From contig JAIYAJ010000019.1 in assembly GCA_027489105.1 (NCBI GenBank), positions 1-6,730 on the forward strand: a stretch of 6,730 nt of DNA. The letters run 5' to 3'. Shown here piece by piece: positions 1 through 4,992 of the stretch. How positions within the stretch are numbered: the first letter of the stretch is position 1; every line of letters starts with the position of its first letter. The stretch is from Zymomonas sp. Its GTDB lineage: Bacteria > Pseudomonadota > Alphaproteobacteria > Sphingomonadales > Sphingomonadaceae. Under the pieces are notes generated by a model that was not told the DNA's origin, ran no database searches, and was given only the letters and a program-made list of their open reading frames with translations. Made by a program: the position numbers and the translations under genes.

Positions 1-156
1 CAGGCCGTGCTGCGGTCGGCCGAAGGCGTCCCGCAGATCGTCGTACCGCTGACCGCCCCGCGCTTTCAGGACTTCGGCGAGCAGGCCTTCGGCAGTCTCG
101 ATCTCGCGGTACGCCATCGCGATAGCGACGGCAGTATCCTTGGTGATGGCGGCCAC
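1..156 (-). CDS. Phage-type hypothetical protein, 5' part (runs off left edge)
   Basis: Fifty-two codons are visible from a GTG at 156 to the window edge, and the frame is still open. The product starts VAAITKDTAVAIAMAYREIE and continues through a helical stretch to DDLRDAFGRPQHGL. The pattern of an amphipathic helix ending in a DAFGR-x-x-x-GL motif resembles short hypothetical proteins I recall from alphaproteobacterial phages and prophages, but I know no function for them. It is the last visible gene of the leftward operon: its GTG lies three bases after the TetR-type gene's stop and in the same frame (TGA CCC GTG), with a G-rich Shine-Dalgarno-like stretch about eight bases upstream. An internal ATG (codon 14, position 117) is an alternative start. 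Codon third positions are rich in G/C. The call as a gene is fairly secure; the function is unknown. Confidence 0.6.
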   Translation of the reverse strand, partial: MAAITKDTAVAIAMAYREIETAEGLLAEVLKARGGQRYDDLRDAFGRPQHGL

Positions 157-159
157 GGG

Positions 160-513
160 TCAGCAGCCCCCGAGGCGGTTGACCAGCCGGCGGGCTTCCC
201 GCGTCGCCAAGGTCCCATTGTCGGGCCCGGTGACCGTGCGGAGGGACGCCAGCAGCTCCCGCCCGGCTTCCGGCGAGATCGGCGGATGGCCGTAGATCGT
301 GCGGTAGAGGTCGACCTTGTCTTCGTAGTTGGCGAAGACGGCGCCGGTGGACATGGCGGCCTTGGCGGCGATGTCGCGGATGGTGGCGGCTTCGAAGCCG
401 ACGTCTTCGAATAGAGCGTGGGCCGCCTGCAGGATCTTCTGCGCGGTGGCGGCTTTCTTGCGGTCGCGGCTGGTCTCGCGTCGCGCGATGGGATGGGTCG
501 AGCCATCGGCCAT
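160..513 (-). CDS. Small TetR-type DNA-binding protein (phage type, HTH domain only)
   Basis: This 117-residue protein has a clear TetR N-terminal DNA-binding domain. Helix 1 starts near ILQAAHALFEDVGF (residues 27-40), the helix-turn-helix is ATIRDIAAKAAMSTGAVFANY (about 43-63), and a DKVDLY helix follows. Typical TetR proteins are 190-220 residues with a large ligand-binding C-terminal domain. Here only about 44 residues follow the HTH, beginning with the HPPISPEA turn. I recall similar short TetR-like proteins from Caulobacterales and Rhizobiales prophages, so this is probably a natural compact form, not a truncation. The ATG has an AAGGAGA Shine-Dalgarno (521-527) that overlaps the stop codon of the gene upstream. 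It is the fourth gene of the leftward operon and could bind the palindromes over that operon's promoter (inference). Confidence 0.8.
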   Translation of the reverse strand: MADGSTHPIARRETSRDRKKAATAQKILQAAHALFEDVGFEAATIRDIAAKAAMSTGAVFANYEDKVDLYRTIYGHPPISPEAGRELLASLRTVTGPDNGTLATREARRLVNRLGGC

Positions 514-525
514 GGGGTGGTCTCC

Positions 526-663
526 TTAGGTGAAGAGGGTGGGGGCGAGGCGGACCCCGACCGCGGCGGCGCCGACGATCAGGGCCCAGAGGGCGAGGCC
601 CAGGGCGAGCGCGAGGCCGGTCCCGCGCGGGCGGCTGAGCTGGGGCAGGTTGCCGACGCTCAC
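526..663 (-). CDS. 45-residue single-pass membrane protein
   Basis: A very small gene starts at a GTG that overlaps the stop of the upstream gene as GTGA (660-663) and ends TAA at 526-528. The product opens VSVGNLPQLSRPRG, then has one hydrophobic segment of roughly 23 residues (about 16-38, LALALGLALWALIVG...), and ends APTLFT. The positive residues before the helix suggest an N-in orientation. Almost every third codon base is G or C. The GTGA overlap, and the way its stop runs into the Shine-Dalgarno of the TetR-type gene, both favour a real gene. I do not recognise the family. It is the second small membrane protein of this operon, so the two may act together in the envelope (inference). 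Confidence 0.65.
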   Translation of the reverse strand: MSVGNLPQLSRPRGTGLALALGLALWALIVGAAAVGVRLAPTLFT

Positions 664-971
664 GCCGCGACCCGCTCGGGCGCGACGGCCTTGCGCAGGA
701 CGCGCAGGGCGAACTCGCGGTCGGTGTCGTCGGCCCAGGTGTCGGCGATGAACCCGACCAGCTCGCCGCCCACGCGCAGGCTGAGCGCGCGGCAGGGGTC
801 GAGGTCGGGATAGGCGAGCTGGGCCGGGGTGAAGGTGGTCTCGCCCTCGGCCGCGAACGCGCGGACGCGGGTGAGCAGGGCGTCGAAGGTGAGATGCTCA
901 AGCGGCGGCTGACCGGGCAGGAACAGGGTGGCCGCCTGGACGCGGCGGGCGCGGGACAGGAGGTCGCTCAA
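660..971 (-). CDS. Hypothetical protein, 103 aa, TTG start
   Basis: A 103-residue soluble protein of unknown function. It opens with a basic helix (SDLLSRARRVQAATLFLPG), has a central helix (FDALLTRVRAFAAEGETTF), then a mixed region with a beta-like core (RALSLRVGGELVGFIADTW) and a charged end. No catalytic motif is evident. The start is taken as TTG at 971-969 because it overlaps the upstream stop as TTGA, the same translational-coupling geometry seen at the next junction (GTGA). A GGGGGG tract lies about nine bases upstream. No in-frame ATG is available before that point. It sits between the two small membrane-protein genes of the leftward operon. The gene call is good; a role cannot be inferred beyond membership of a phage-like operon. 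Confidence 0.7.
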   Translation of the reverse strand: MSDLLSRARRVQAATLFLPGQPPLEHLTFDALLTRVRAFAAEGETTFTPAQLAYPDLDPCRALSLRVGGELVGFIADTWADDTDREFALRVLRKAVAPERVAA

Positions 972-1231
972 GCCCAGAACCCCCCGAGCCGGCCGGCGGC
1001 GATGACCAGCGCGGCGAAGGTGGTGGCGGCGAGCACCGCGAACACGACCTGGCAGGTCGTGTCAGGCGTGGAGAAGACGCCCAGGATCAGGACGACCGTC
1101 ACGGCCAGCGCGAGCAGCAGGTCGCCCACGGGCGAGAGCGGCAGCGTGTCGGCCCGCGTCGGCGCGGGCGGCGGCGGGGTGTCGATCCGCAGCGCATACT
1201 GCGAGGCGCGATGGGGGCGGACGACGAGCAT
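968..1231 (-). CDS. Two-helix membrane protein, first gene of leftward operon
   Basis: An 87-residue protein with a 36-residue soluble N-terminal segment (MLVVRPHRASQYALRIDT, then a proline-rich linker PPPPAP) and two predicted transmembrane helices at about 37-54 (DLLLALAVTVVLILGVFS) and 61-80 (QVVFAVLAATTFAALVIAAG). A short TPDTTC loop joins them and RLGGFWA forms the tail. The hairpin layout puts both ends on the same side of the membrane. The ATG at 1231 is the first gene of the leftward operon, about 65 bases downstream of the inverted repeat centred at 1309. Its stop overlaps the next start (TTGA). The Shine-Dalgarno is weak, with a GGGGAG lying rather far upstream. I do not recognise the family. 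Holin-like or envelope roles are possible by size, but nothing in the sequence decides. Confidence 0.65.
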   Translation of the reverse strand: MLVVRPHRASQYALRIDTPPPPAPTRADTLPLSPVGDLLLALAVTVVLILGVFSTPDTTCQVVFAVLAATTFAALVIAAGRLGGFWA

Positions 1232-1296
1232 CGAGCGGTTCCCGCTCCCCGCCCGGCCCTCCGCCGCGCGCCCATCGAGCGGCTAGGCCGTGCGGG

Positions 1297-1321
1297 GAAC
1301 GGTTGGAGAAAGCAACCGTTC
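1297..1321. promoter_or_regulatory. 25-bp inverted repeat, candidate operator 1
   Basis: GAACGGTTG and CAACCGTTC form perfect 9-base arms around a 7-base spacer (GAGAAAG). The arm-to-arm geometry suits a dimeric HTH repressor of the TetR class. The site covers the -10 region of the leftward promoter. The same GGTTG-N7-CAACC core recurs 27 bases away. Confidence 0.6.
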
Positions 1322-1336
1322 GCGTGTGGTTGTCAA
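1308..1336 (-). promoter_or_regulatory. Candidate promoter of the leftward operon
   Basis: On the minus strand a perfect TTGACA -35 hexamer (plus 1331-1336) is followed, 17 bases on, by GCTTTC (plus 1308-1313) as a poor -10. The GCT start of the -10 recalls the Caulobacter housekeeping -10 (GCTANAWC), but the spacing does not fit that consensus well. The start of transcription would fall near 1301, giving a leader of about 70 bases before the ATG at 1231. The -35 lies inside the second inverted repeat and the -10 inside the spacer of the first, so a bound repressor would block polymerase. Confidence 0.45.
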
Positions 1337-1344
1337 CTCCAACC
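1328..1344. promoter_or_regulatory. GGTTG-N7-CAACC inverted repeat, candidate operator 2
   Basis: This 17-base site has the same core and the same 7-base spacer as the repeat centred at 1309, with its centre 27 bases away at 1336. It contains the TTGACA -35 box (minus strand). A degenerate third copy (GGTTG at 1357-1361, then CACCG seven bases on) lies toward the plus-strand gene, so binding might also affect the gene at 1442. Confidence 0.5.
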
Positions 1345-1441
1345 GTGCAGTTGGGAGGTTGCCATTGCCACCGATATGGTAGCTCGCCTCGCGCACCTCC
1401 CACGTCCTAGCGTTGCCGTGAAGTCGGAGGGGGCGTGGAGC

Positions 1442-1921
1442 GTGCGTACAGAGTTGGGTTTTGGGGTGGTTCTCGCCCTGGCGGCATCAAGCGCGGCAGC
1501 GGCGCCGACAGTCTACCTCTCGACAGTTGAAAGCCCGGTCTACGACGCGCGGGGAAGCGTGGAAGCGCTCTCGCGGAAGGCCAATGTCTGCATCGCGCAG
1601 CTCGTCAGCTCTGGGCTCACGACGGCTCCAACCATCCTGTCCAGCGACCCCGTCTCTGGCGTGATTGTGGCGCGAAATACCTTCGAGTATCACGAGACGG
1701 TATGGGGCAGTCCGCTCTACCAGACGGCGCGCACGCGGCTGACGTTCGAGGCGAGGGAAGGGCGCTTTCGCCTTTCGCACTCGGATATCCAGGTGCTCAA
1801 CGGCGACTGGCGGCCCATCCGTGCGGCGAAGCCTGGGAAGGTCGATGAAATGCGCGATCAACTATTGGCGCAAGCCGACAAGATCGCGTCGTGCATCAAG
1901 GCTGATCGGGGCGAATGGTAG
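1442..1921 (+). CDS. Secreted (periplasmic) protein, possible lysogenic-conversion cargo
   Basis: A 159-residue protein with a signal peptide: VRTELGFG, a hydrophobic stretch VVLALAASSAAAA, and a likely signal-peptidase cut after an Ala near residue 20-21. The mature part begins PTVYLSTVESPVYD. It contains alternating beta-strand patterns (GVIVARNTFEYHE, RTRLTFEAREGRFRLSHSDIQ) that resemble DUF4468/TBP-like-fold periplasmic proteins, a weak family guess. Two cysteines (residues 50 and 151) could form a disulfide. The GTG at 1442 is chosen because GGAGG (1426-1430) sits about eleven bases upstream and the signal peptide then starts correctly. The frame stays open further upstream, but that part crosses the operators. 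A plausible promoter is TTGGGA (1351-1356) with TATGGT (1375-1380). Third-position GC is somewhat lower than in the operons. Its place beside the repressor fits host-benefit cargo expressed in the lysogen (inference). Confidence 0.72.
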   Translation: MRTELGFGVVLALAASSAAAAPTVYLSTVESPVYDARGSVEALSRKANVCIAQLVSSGLTTAPTILSSDPVSGVIVARNTFEYHETVWGSPLYQTARTRLTFEAREGRFRLSHSDIQVLNGDWRPIRAAKPGKVDEMRDQLLAQADKIASCIKADRGEW

Positions 1922-2698
1922 CTAGAAGCGCCGGATCGTCGAGAGGATAAGGCCGGTTACCTGCACGACGATGTCCTCGCCTTCACTTGTTCCCGCCGTC
2001 AATTCAAGGGGGCTCTTGAAGCGTGGATTCGTCGAGCGCGGCCACAGCAAGGCCGCATCTGGGCCGGTGACTTCGACTTGCTTTAGGGTGGCTTCGCGTT
2101 CGTGTCCGCCGAACCGCAGTCGTTCGGCCCGCACGATGTCGCCAGACTTCGGGACATAGCCGATGTCCGCAGCGTCAACCCAATGGACCCAATCGCCCTC
2201 TACGATACCGAGCGCATTCATTGAGTCGCCCCGCACGACCGAGATGTACTGTCGCGCACGGGGATAGCGTGGGTCGGGGAGGACGTTAGACGGTGGCGGC
2301 GCCACCTGGCCAACGTCATCCATCTCGACCCACACGCCTGCTTGGATCGTGTCGAGGATGCCCAGCGGTTCGTTCGTGATCGGCCCCCTAGCCTGAACCC
2401 ATGATTGCCGCTCGGCGGGGCCGATGCGCGGAACGCCGGGCAAGTCTTCGCCATTGAGGCGCGCGCGCTCGTCTAGGAGATCCTGTCGGACGAAGCCCAG
2501 GGCGTTCGTAAGCCGGGTCTGGGTGTCAGGCGAGAAAATGGCCTTGGCCATTCCTGCCTCGTACTTGCGCCAGCCTTCGCCGGAGATCCCGTAGCGGTCA
2601 CCCGCGGTCTCTTGCGACAATTCCGCGCGTTTGCGGAGCACGCCCAATGCGCGGCCCAACAACTTCGCCTCGGGGGCGTCCACTGATTCGCGTGCCAT
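1922..2698 (-). CDS. XRE-type repressor with S24 (LexA-like) self-cleaving domain
   Basis: A CI/LexA-type lysogeny repressor of 258 residues. The N-terminal helix-turn-helix spans about residues 13-50 (LGRALGVLRKRAELSQE to GEGWRKYEAGM). The C-terminal S24 peptidase domain has the catalytic Ser159 in GDSM and Lys206 in ATLKQVEV. The likely self-cleavage bond is Ala120-Gly121 in IQAGVWVE. In this family RecA filaments formed after DNA damage trigger that cut and release the repressor. The frame is open up to an ATG at 2743. I prefer the ATG at 2698 (MARESVDAPEAKL) because the upstream 15 residues look unstructured and would run into the operator. No Shine-Dalgarno is visible at either start. 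The gene meets the secreted-protein gene tail to tail (TAG then CTA, no spacer) and faces the Cro-like gene across the operator, the classic lysogeny-switch layout. Confidence 0.92.
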   Translation of the reverse strand: MARESVDAPEAKLLGRALGVLRKRAELSQETAGDRYGISGEGWRKYEAGMAKAIFSPDTQTRLTNALGFVRQDLLDERARLNGEDLPGVPRIGPAERQSWVQARGPITNEPLGILDTIQAGVWVEMDDVGQVAPPPSNVLPDPRYPRARQYISVVRGDSMNALGIVEGDWVHWVDAADIGYVPKSGDIVRAERLRFGGHEREATLKQVEVTGPDAALLWPRSTNPRFKSPLELTAGTSEGEDIVVQVTGLILSTIRRF

Positions 2699-2744
2699 AA
2701 GGGGCACGGTACGCGTGGGATATGCGAGAGCGAGTGCGGCCACG

Positions 2745-2774
2745 GTTGTGGATTACCACAACTGTAGAGTTGTG
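2745..2774. promoter_or_regulatory. Repressor/Cro operator, three alternating half-sites
   Basis: GTTGTGG (2745-2751), CCACAAC (2756-2762) and GTTGTG (2769-2774) form two overlapping perfect inverted repeats with 4- and 6-base spacers, sharing the central arm. The site lies between the divergent repressor and Cro-like genes, where lambda-type operators sit. The shared middle arm suggests that two dimers cannot fill both palindromes at once, which could act as a switch (inference). Confidence 0.75.
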
Positions 2775-2798
2775 AAACCCACCAAATCAGTTCTCGTA
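2770..2798 (+). promoter_or_regulatory. Candidate rightward promoter for the Cro-like gene
   Basis: TTGTGA (2770-2775) as -35 lies inside the third operator half-site and TCGTAT (2793-2798) as -10 follows after 17 bases. Both are partial matches (4/6 and 3/6). Transcription would start only a few bases before the ATG at 2809, which has no Shine-Dalgarno, so the mRNA may be leaderless. A GAATC site (2804-2808), the CcrM methylation target in alphaproteobacteria, abuts the start codon. Confidence 0.4.
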
Positions 2799-2808
2799 TC
2801 CACGAATC

Positions 2809-3117
2809 ATGGATCTGAGCGACGACCTCACGCGCGTTCCCGACCCCGTCGAGCGGCCGAAGCTGGCTCGCTGGCTGTGGGACCGCAAACTGCCCTTCTC
2901 ATGGCTCGCGCCCCTGATCGGCGTGTCGGCCGAGCAGGTCCGGCGGTACTGTCTCGAATTCGGCCATGACGACCGGGCTGTTCCGGGTCGCGATGTCCTG
3001 GCGAAGATCGCGCGTGTCACCGCTGGAAGCGATGCGGTTGCCGAGCGCGACTTCTACCCGCCGCACATTCGCGGGGAGGGGCCGCCGCCGCTCAAGCTGG
3101 TTGAGAGTAGCCGGTGA
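2809..3117 (+). CDS. Cro-like helix-turn-helix regulator
   Basis: A 102-residue protein divergent from the repressor gene. Residues about 19-48 form a helix-turn-helix (LARWLWDRKLPFSWLAPLIGVSAEQVRRY). Next comes the segment PGRDVLAKIARVTAGSDAVAERDFYPP, which matches the end of Cro/YdaS-like phage regulators, where an IxxxT-G-xV-xxxDFYP pattern is typical. A proline-rich tail (GEGPPPLKL) is extra. Cro proteins bind the same operator as the repressor and tip the switch to lytic growth. Here the start is less than 40 bases from the operator. The ATG at 2809 has no Shine-Dalgarno and may be read from a leaderless transcript. The 3' end overlaps the oppositely oriented gene at 3092-3376 by 26 bases, so no terminator fits between them. 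The family call is by pattern and position. Confidence 0.8.
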   Translation: MDLSDDLTRVPDPVERPKLARWLWDRKLPFSWLAPLIGVSAEQVRRYCLEFGHDDRAVPGRDVLAKIARVTAGSDAVAERDFYPPHIRGEGPPPLKLVESSR

Positions 3118-3376
3118 CGCGCCGGGCGAGGAAATCGACGTGCGCGGTGGCCATCTCCAGCGCCTCGCGGGTTTCGGTGACGGCCGTGGTCATCGCCCGG
3201 TCGTTCGCTGGGATCGGGCAGACGCCGGCGCACCGGCCTGCCGTGACGGCGCTCAAGGTCTTGCACAAGGCGGCGGTGACGCGGTCGCGGCCTTCGGGCG
3301 TGGCGAGTTCGGACTGCGCCAGCGACAGAAGCATGGCGGCGGTCTCGGTGGCGGACATAACGGCGTGCGTACTCAT
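3092..3376 (-). CDS. Hypothetical helical protein, 94 aa
   Basis: An unknown gene reading leftward inside an otherwise rightward region. The product is mostly helical: MSATETAAMLLSLAQSEL, then a central part with three cysteines (residues 38, 49 and 53, the latter two as RCAGVCP), then a long helix (VTETREALEMATAHVDFLARRVTGY). The codons have very strong third-position GC, which the overlapping plus-strand frames lack, so I take this strand as the coding one. The ATG at 3376 is chosen. A GGAGG is present upstream, but about 13 bases away, rather far. An ATG at 3358 is an alternative with no ribosome site. Its last 26 bases overlap the end of the Cro-like gene. It could influence Cro by antisense or transcription interference, but that is only a possibility. 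Function not recognised. Confidence 0.6.
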   Translation of the reverse strand: MSTHAVMSATETAAMLLSLAQSELATPEGRDRVTAALCKTLSAVTAGRCAGVCPIPANDRAMTTAVTETREALEMATAHVDFLARRVTGYSQPA

Positions 3377-3760
3377 GGCGGCGCTGGGGCCTCCCCCCTT
3401 CGGAGCTTTTACTATCGGTGCGGTAGAGCGCCGAGCCGCGTCATCGGCCAGCGCCATGGTGTCGCGGGGTCGTCGCCGCGGCGTATGCTCGCCGTCTGGC
3501 CGCCTGCGCCTGGGTCCGCGCGGGCGTCTTCCCCGTTCCGAGGGCGCACGTTGCGTACCCGACTTTCGGGACGTCCACGCCGGTCGTTACCCGTTTTGGG
3601 TCGTGCCGAGGGCGCTCGCGCCCGCGATGCGTCAGCCGGCCGCAGTACCGGCGGTTGCAGGCCAATTGAACACGCGCGGTAGGGGCTCTCCAGCCTGTGT
3701 CGCCGCGCGCGGGGAGGGGGCGGCGGGCGAGGCCGGTCGCCCCCTCTTTCCGGTGCGTCA
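3377..3760. other. 384-base stretch with no convincing gene
   Basis: This gap lies between a leftward gene and the start of the rightward early operon. Frames are open on both strands, but their products are Arg/Pro/Ser-rich and low in recognisable pattern, as expected of chance frames in GC-rich DNA. It should hold the promoter of the rightward operon, but I see no strong one; TTGAAC at about 3667 is the best -35-like word. A small inverted pair CTATCG-GTG-CGGTAG (one mismatch) lies at about 3413-3427. Two short stem-loops occur at 3557-3601. No tRNA or terminator with a T run is seen. Confidence 0.5.
3553..3605. repeat. Two related short stem-loops (ACCCG...GGG..CGT)
   Basis: CCCGA-CTT-TCGGG (3558-3570) is a perfect 5-base stem. 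About thirty bases on, ACCC-GTTTT-GGGT (3589-3601) is a second stem. Both sit in a similar frame, roughly CGT(T)ACCCG...TTT..GGG.CGT, so they look like two diverged copies of one element. They could be operator, replication or RNA structures. The arms are short, so chance is not excluded. Confidence 0.35.
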
Positions 3761-4144
3761 ATGAACCGCCGCACGACCTTCGTCTCCCGTAGCCGCCAGA
3801 TGGCCGGCGCCGAGATCGACGCGCGCAAGGCGTGGCTGCTGTTGCTGGGCGACGCCTTGCGGCTGGGCGAGCGGGTGAGCGGCGGCGGTGCGGTCGACCG
3901 GTTCGAGGGGCCGCTCTTCGCCGGTCAGGTCGTGCGCCTGAAAGCCAAGTTCCCGCCGCCGCATGTGACGGCCCAGGCCGCCGCGGCGGCCTTCCTGCTG
4001 CTGGCCAAGGGGTTCGTCGAGAGCGGCTTCACGCCCGCCCTTGCCGGCTTCCTGGCCGCCGGGGCGCGGACGCTGACCGAGATGATCGACGCCGAGACGC
4101 GGGCCGCCTTCCAGCGGTCGTGCGCGGCCGTGGGCGACGACTAG
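3761..4144 (+). CDS. Hypothetical protein, first gene of the rightward early operon
   Basis: A 127-residue mostly helical protein: a basic start (MNRRTTFVSRSRQMAGAEI), a helix ARKAWLLLLGDALRLGERV, a short region with VDRFEGPLFAGQVVRLKAKFPPPHV, then a long Ala-rich helical part (AQAAAAAFLLLAKGFVESGF, ALAGFLAAGARTLTEMIDAE). No motif is recognised. The hydrophobic parts are interrupted by charges, so this is probably soluble. The ATG at 3761 has no good Shine-Dalgarno; an in-frame ATG at 3800 (MAGAEIDARKAW) is no better. Third-position GC is very strong. The exonuclease gene starts about 30 bases after its TAG stop. It is probably the first gene of the operon, because upstream lies the gene-free stretch. 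The gene is convincing, but the function is unknown. Confidence 0.72.
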   Translation: MNRRTTFVSRSRQMAGAEIDARKAWLLLLGDALRLGERVSGGGAVDRFEGPLFAGQVVRLKAKFPPPHVTAQAAAAAFLLLAKGFVESGFTPALAGFLAAGARTLTEMIDAETRAAFQRSCAAVGDD

Positions 4145-4173
4145 CAAAATCAACAAGGGGTGGGGTGAAGACG

Positions 4174-4743
4174 ATGCAACACATCATGGTCGACCTGGAA
4201 ACGATGGGGTCGAAGCCGGGGTCCGCGATCGCCAGCATCGGCGCCGTGGCGTTCGATCCGGTCGCGGGGACGCTGGGCGCGGAATTCTATCAGGTCGTGG
4301 ATCTGGTGAGCTGCGAGCGCGCCGGGCTGACGCTGGACGCCTCCACGGTGCTCTGGTGGCTGAAGCAATCCGACGCCGCGCGCGCGGCGCTGGGTGGGGC
4401 GAAACTCGACCTGCGCGGTTCGCTGGCGCGGTTTGCATGGTGGATCGAAGACCAGTGCAAGAGCGAGCGCCCGCGCCTCTGGGGCCATGGCGGCAACTTC
4501 GATGAGCCGATGCTCGCGGCGGCGTGCCGCGCGGTCTCGATGCCGTCGCCCTGGCGCTACTCGGAAGGGCGCTGCACGCGGACGATTTACGAGCTGGCCG
4601 GCGTCGAGTTGAACCGCGCCGCGCCGGAGGCGGGCACGCATCACAACGCCCTGGACGACGCCAAGCTGCAGGCGCGCGCGGTGTGCTGGGCCTATGAAAA
4701 GCTCGGCCTGGCCGTGCGCCCCCAGCCGGTCGCGGTGGCGTGA
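4174..4743 (+). CDS. DEDDh-type 3'-5' exonuclease
   Basis: A 189-residue nuclease of the RNase T/DnaQ fold with the full DEDDh set. Motif I is IMVDLETMG (Asp7, Glu9). Motif II is in LWGHGGNFDEPML (Asp110). Motif III is GTHHNALDDAKLQA (His157, Asp162). It matches the short phage exonucleases often annotated as exodeoxyribonuclease VIII-like or Rv2179c-like 3'-5' exoribonucleases. These use two metal ions to remove nucleotides from 3' ends. The substrate here (DNA or RNA) cannot be read from sequence. The ATG at 4174 is preferred; a GTG nine bases upstream (4165) with AAGGGG before it is a real alternative and adds only VKT. The stop overlaps the next ATG as TGATG. In a phage early operon it could serve in recombination, host RNA turnover or nucleotide salvage (inference). 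Confidence 0.88.
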   Translation: MQHIMVDLETMGSKPGSAIASIGAVAFDPVAGTLGAEFYQVVDLVSCERAGLTLDASTVLWWLKQSDAARAALGGAKLDLRGSLARFAWWIEDQCKSERPRLWGHGGNFDEPMLAAACRAVSMPSPWRYSEGRCTRTIYELAGVELNRAAPEAGTHHNALDDAKLQARAVCWAYEKLGLAVRPQPVAVA

Positions 4744-4991
4744 TGGCGGGTCCGACAGAACTTCGCATCATCGAGCCTGGGCCCAGCGAGCTGACGCGCC
4801 GCCGGCCGCGCATGGTGGCGAAGCCGCGGCCCGAGCCGCAGACGGCGGATCTGGCCGACCCGATGGTGCTGCTGTCGAAGATGGCGGCCCTGGCCGAGAA
4901 GGCGCGGGCGTTCGGCTGGACGGTGAACCTCGCCATCGAGGCGGCGGCGGGCGGCGGTCGGCTCAACTTCTCGGCAAGCCGGGAGGGCTGA
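4743..4991 (+). CDS. Hypothetical protein, 82 aa
   Basis: A small protein with a disordered, basic and proline-rich first half (MAGPTELRIIEPGPSELTRRRPRMVAKPRPEPQ) and a helical second half (LADPMVLLSKMAALAEKARAFGWTVNLAIEAAAGG) that ends RLNFSASREG. No catalytic motif is present. The basic tail joined to a helix could bind nucleic acid or a partner protein, but this is not shown. The start is the ATG at 4743, whose first base is the last base of the exonuclease stop (TGATG). A GTG directly before it (4740) is in frame but less likely. It sits between the exonuclease and the methyltransferase, whose GTG begins three bases after this gene's stop. Its 3' end carries the methyltransferase's GGGAGGG Shine-Dalgarno (4981-4987). 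Function not recognised. Confidence 0.72.
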   Translation: MAGPTELRIIEPGPSELTRRRPRMVAKPRPEPQTADLADPMVLLSKMAALAEKARAFGWTVNLAIEAAAGGGRLNFSASREG

Positions 4992-4992
4992 C

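Noticed and set aside
524..533. Ten-base word CCTTAGGTGA repeated at 524-533 and 5950-5959
   Set aside because: Both copies coincide with ribosome-binding-type words near starts, and a single shared 10-mer in 6.7 kb is compatible with chance. No longer match surrounds them.
1211..1441. Upstream extension of the secreted-protein frame
   Set aside because: The added residues overlap the leftward operon start and the operators, and would bury the signal peptide. GTG 1442 has a good Shine-Dalgarno.
2699..2743. Longer start of the repressor at ATG 2743
   Set aside because: It adds 15 unstructured residues and begins one base from the operator, leaving no room for a promoter or leader.
3413..3427. 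CTATCG-GTG-CGGTAG as an operator or terminator
   Set aside because: The arms contain a mismatch, no T run follows, and there is no second copy.
3114..3764. Long plus-strand open frame (216 codons) ending ATGA at the start of the early operon
   Set aside because: Its first part is antisense to the better-supported leftward gene at 3092-3376 and the rest is Arg/Ala/Pro-rich without recognisable pattern. A short version from the ATG at 3627 cannot be fully excluded, but has no ribosome site.
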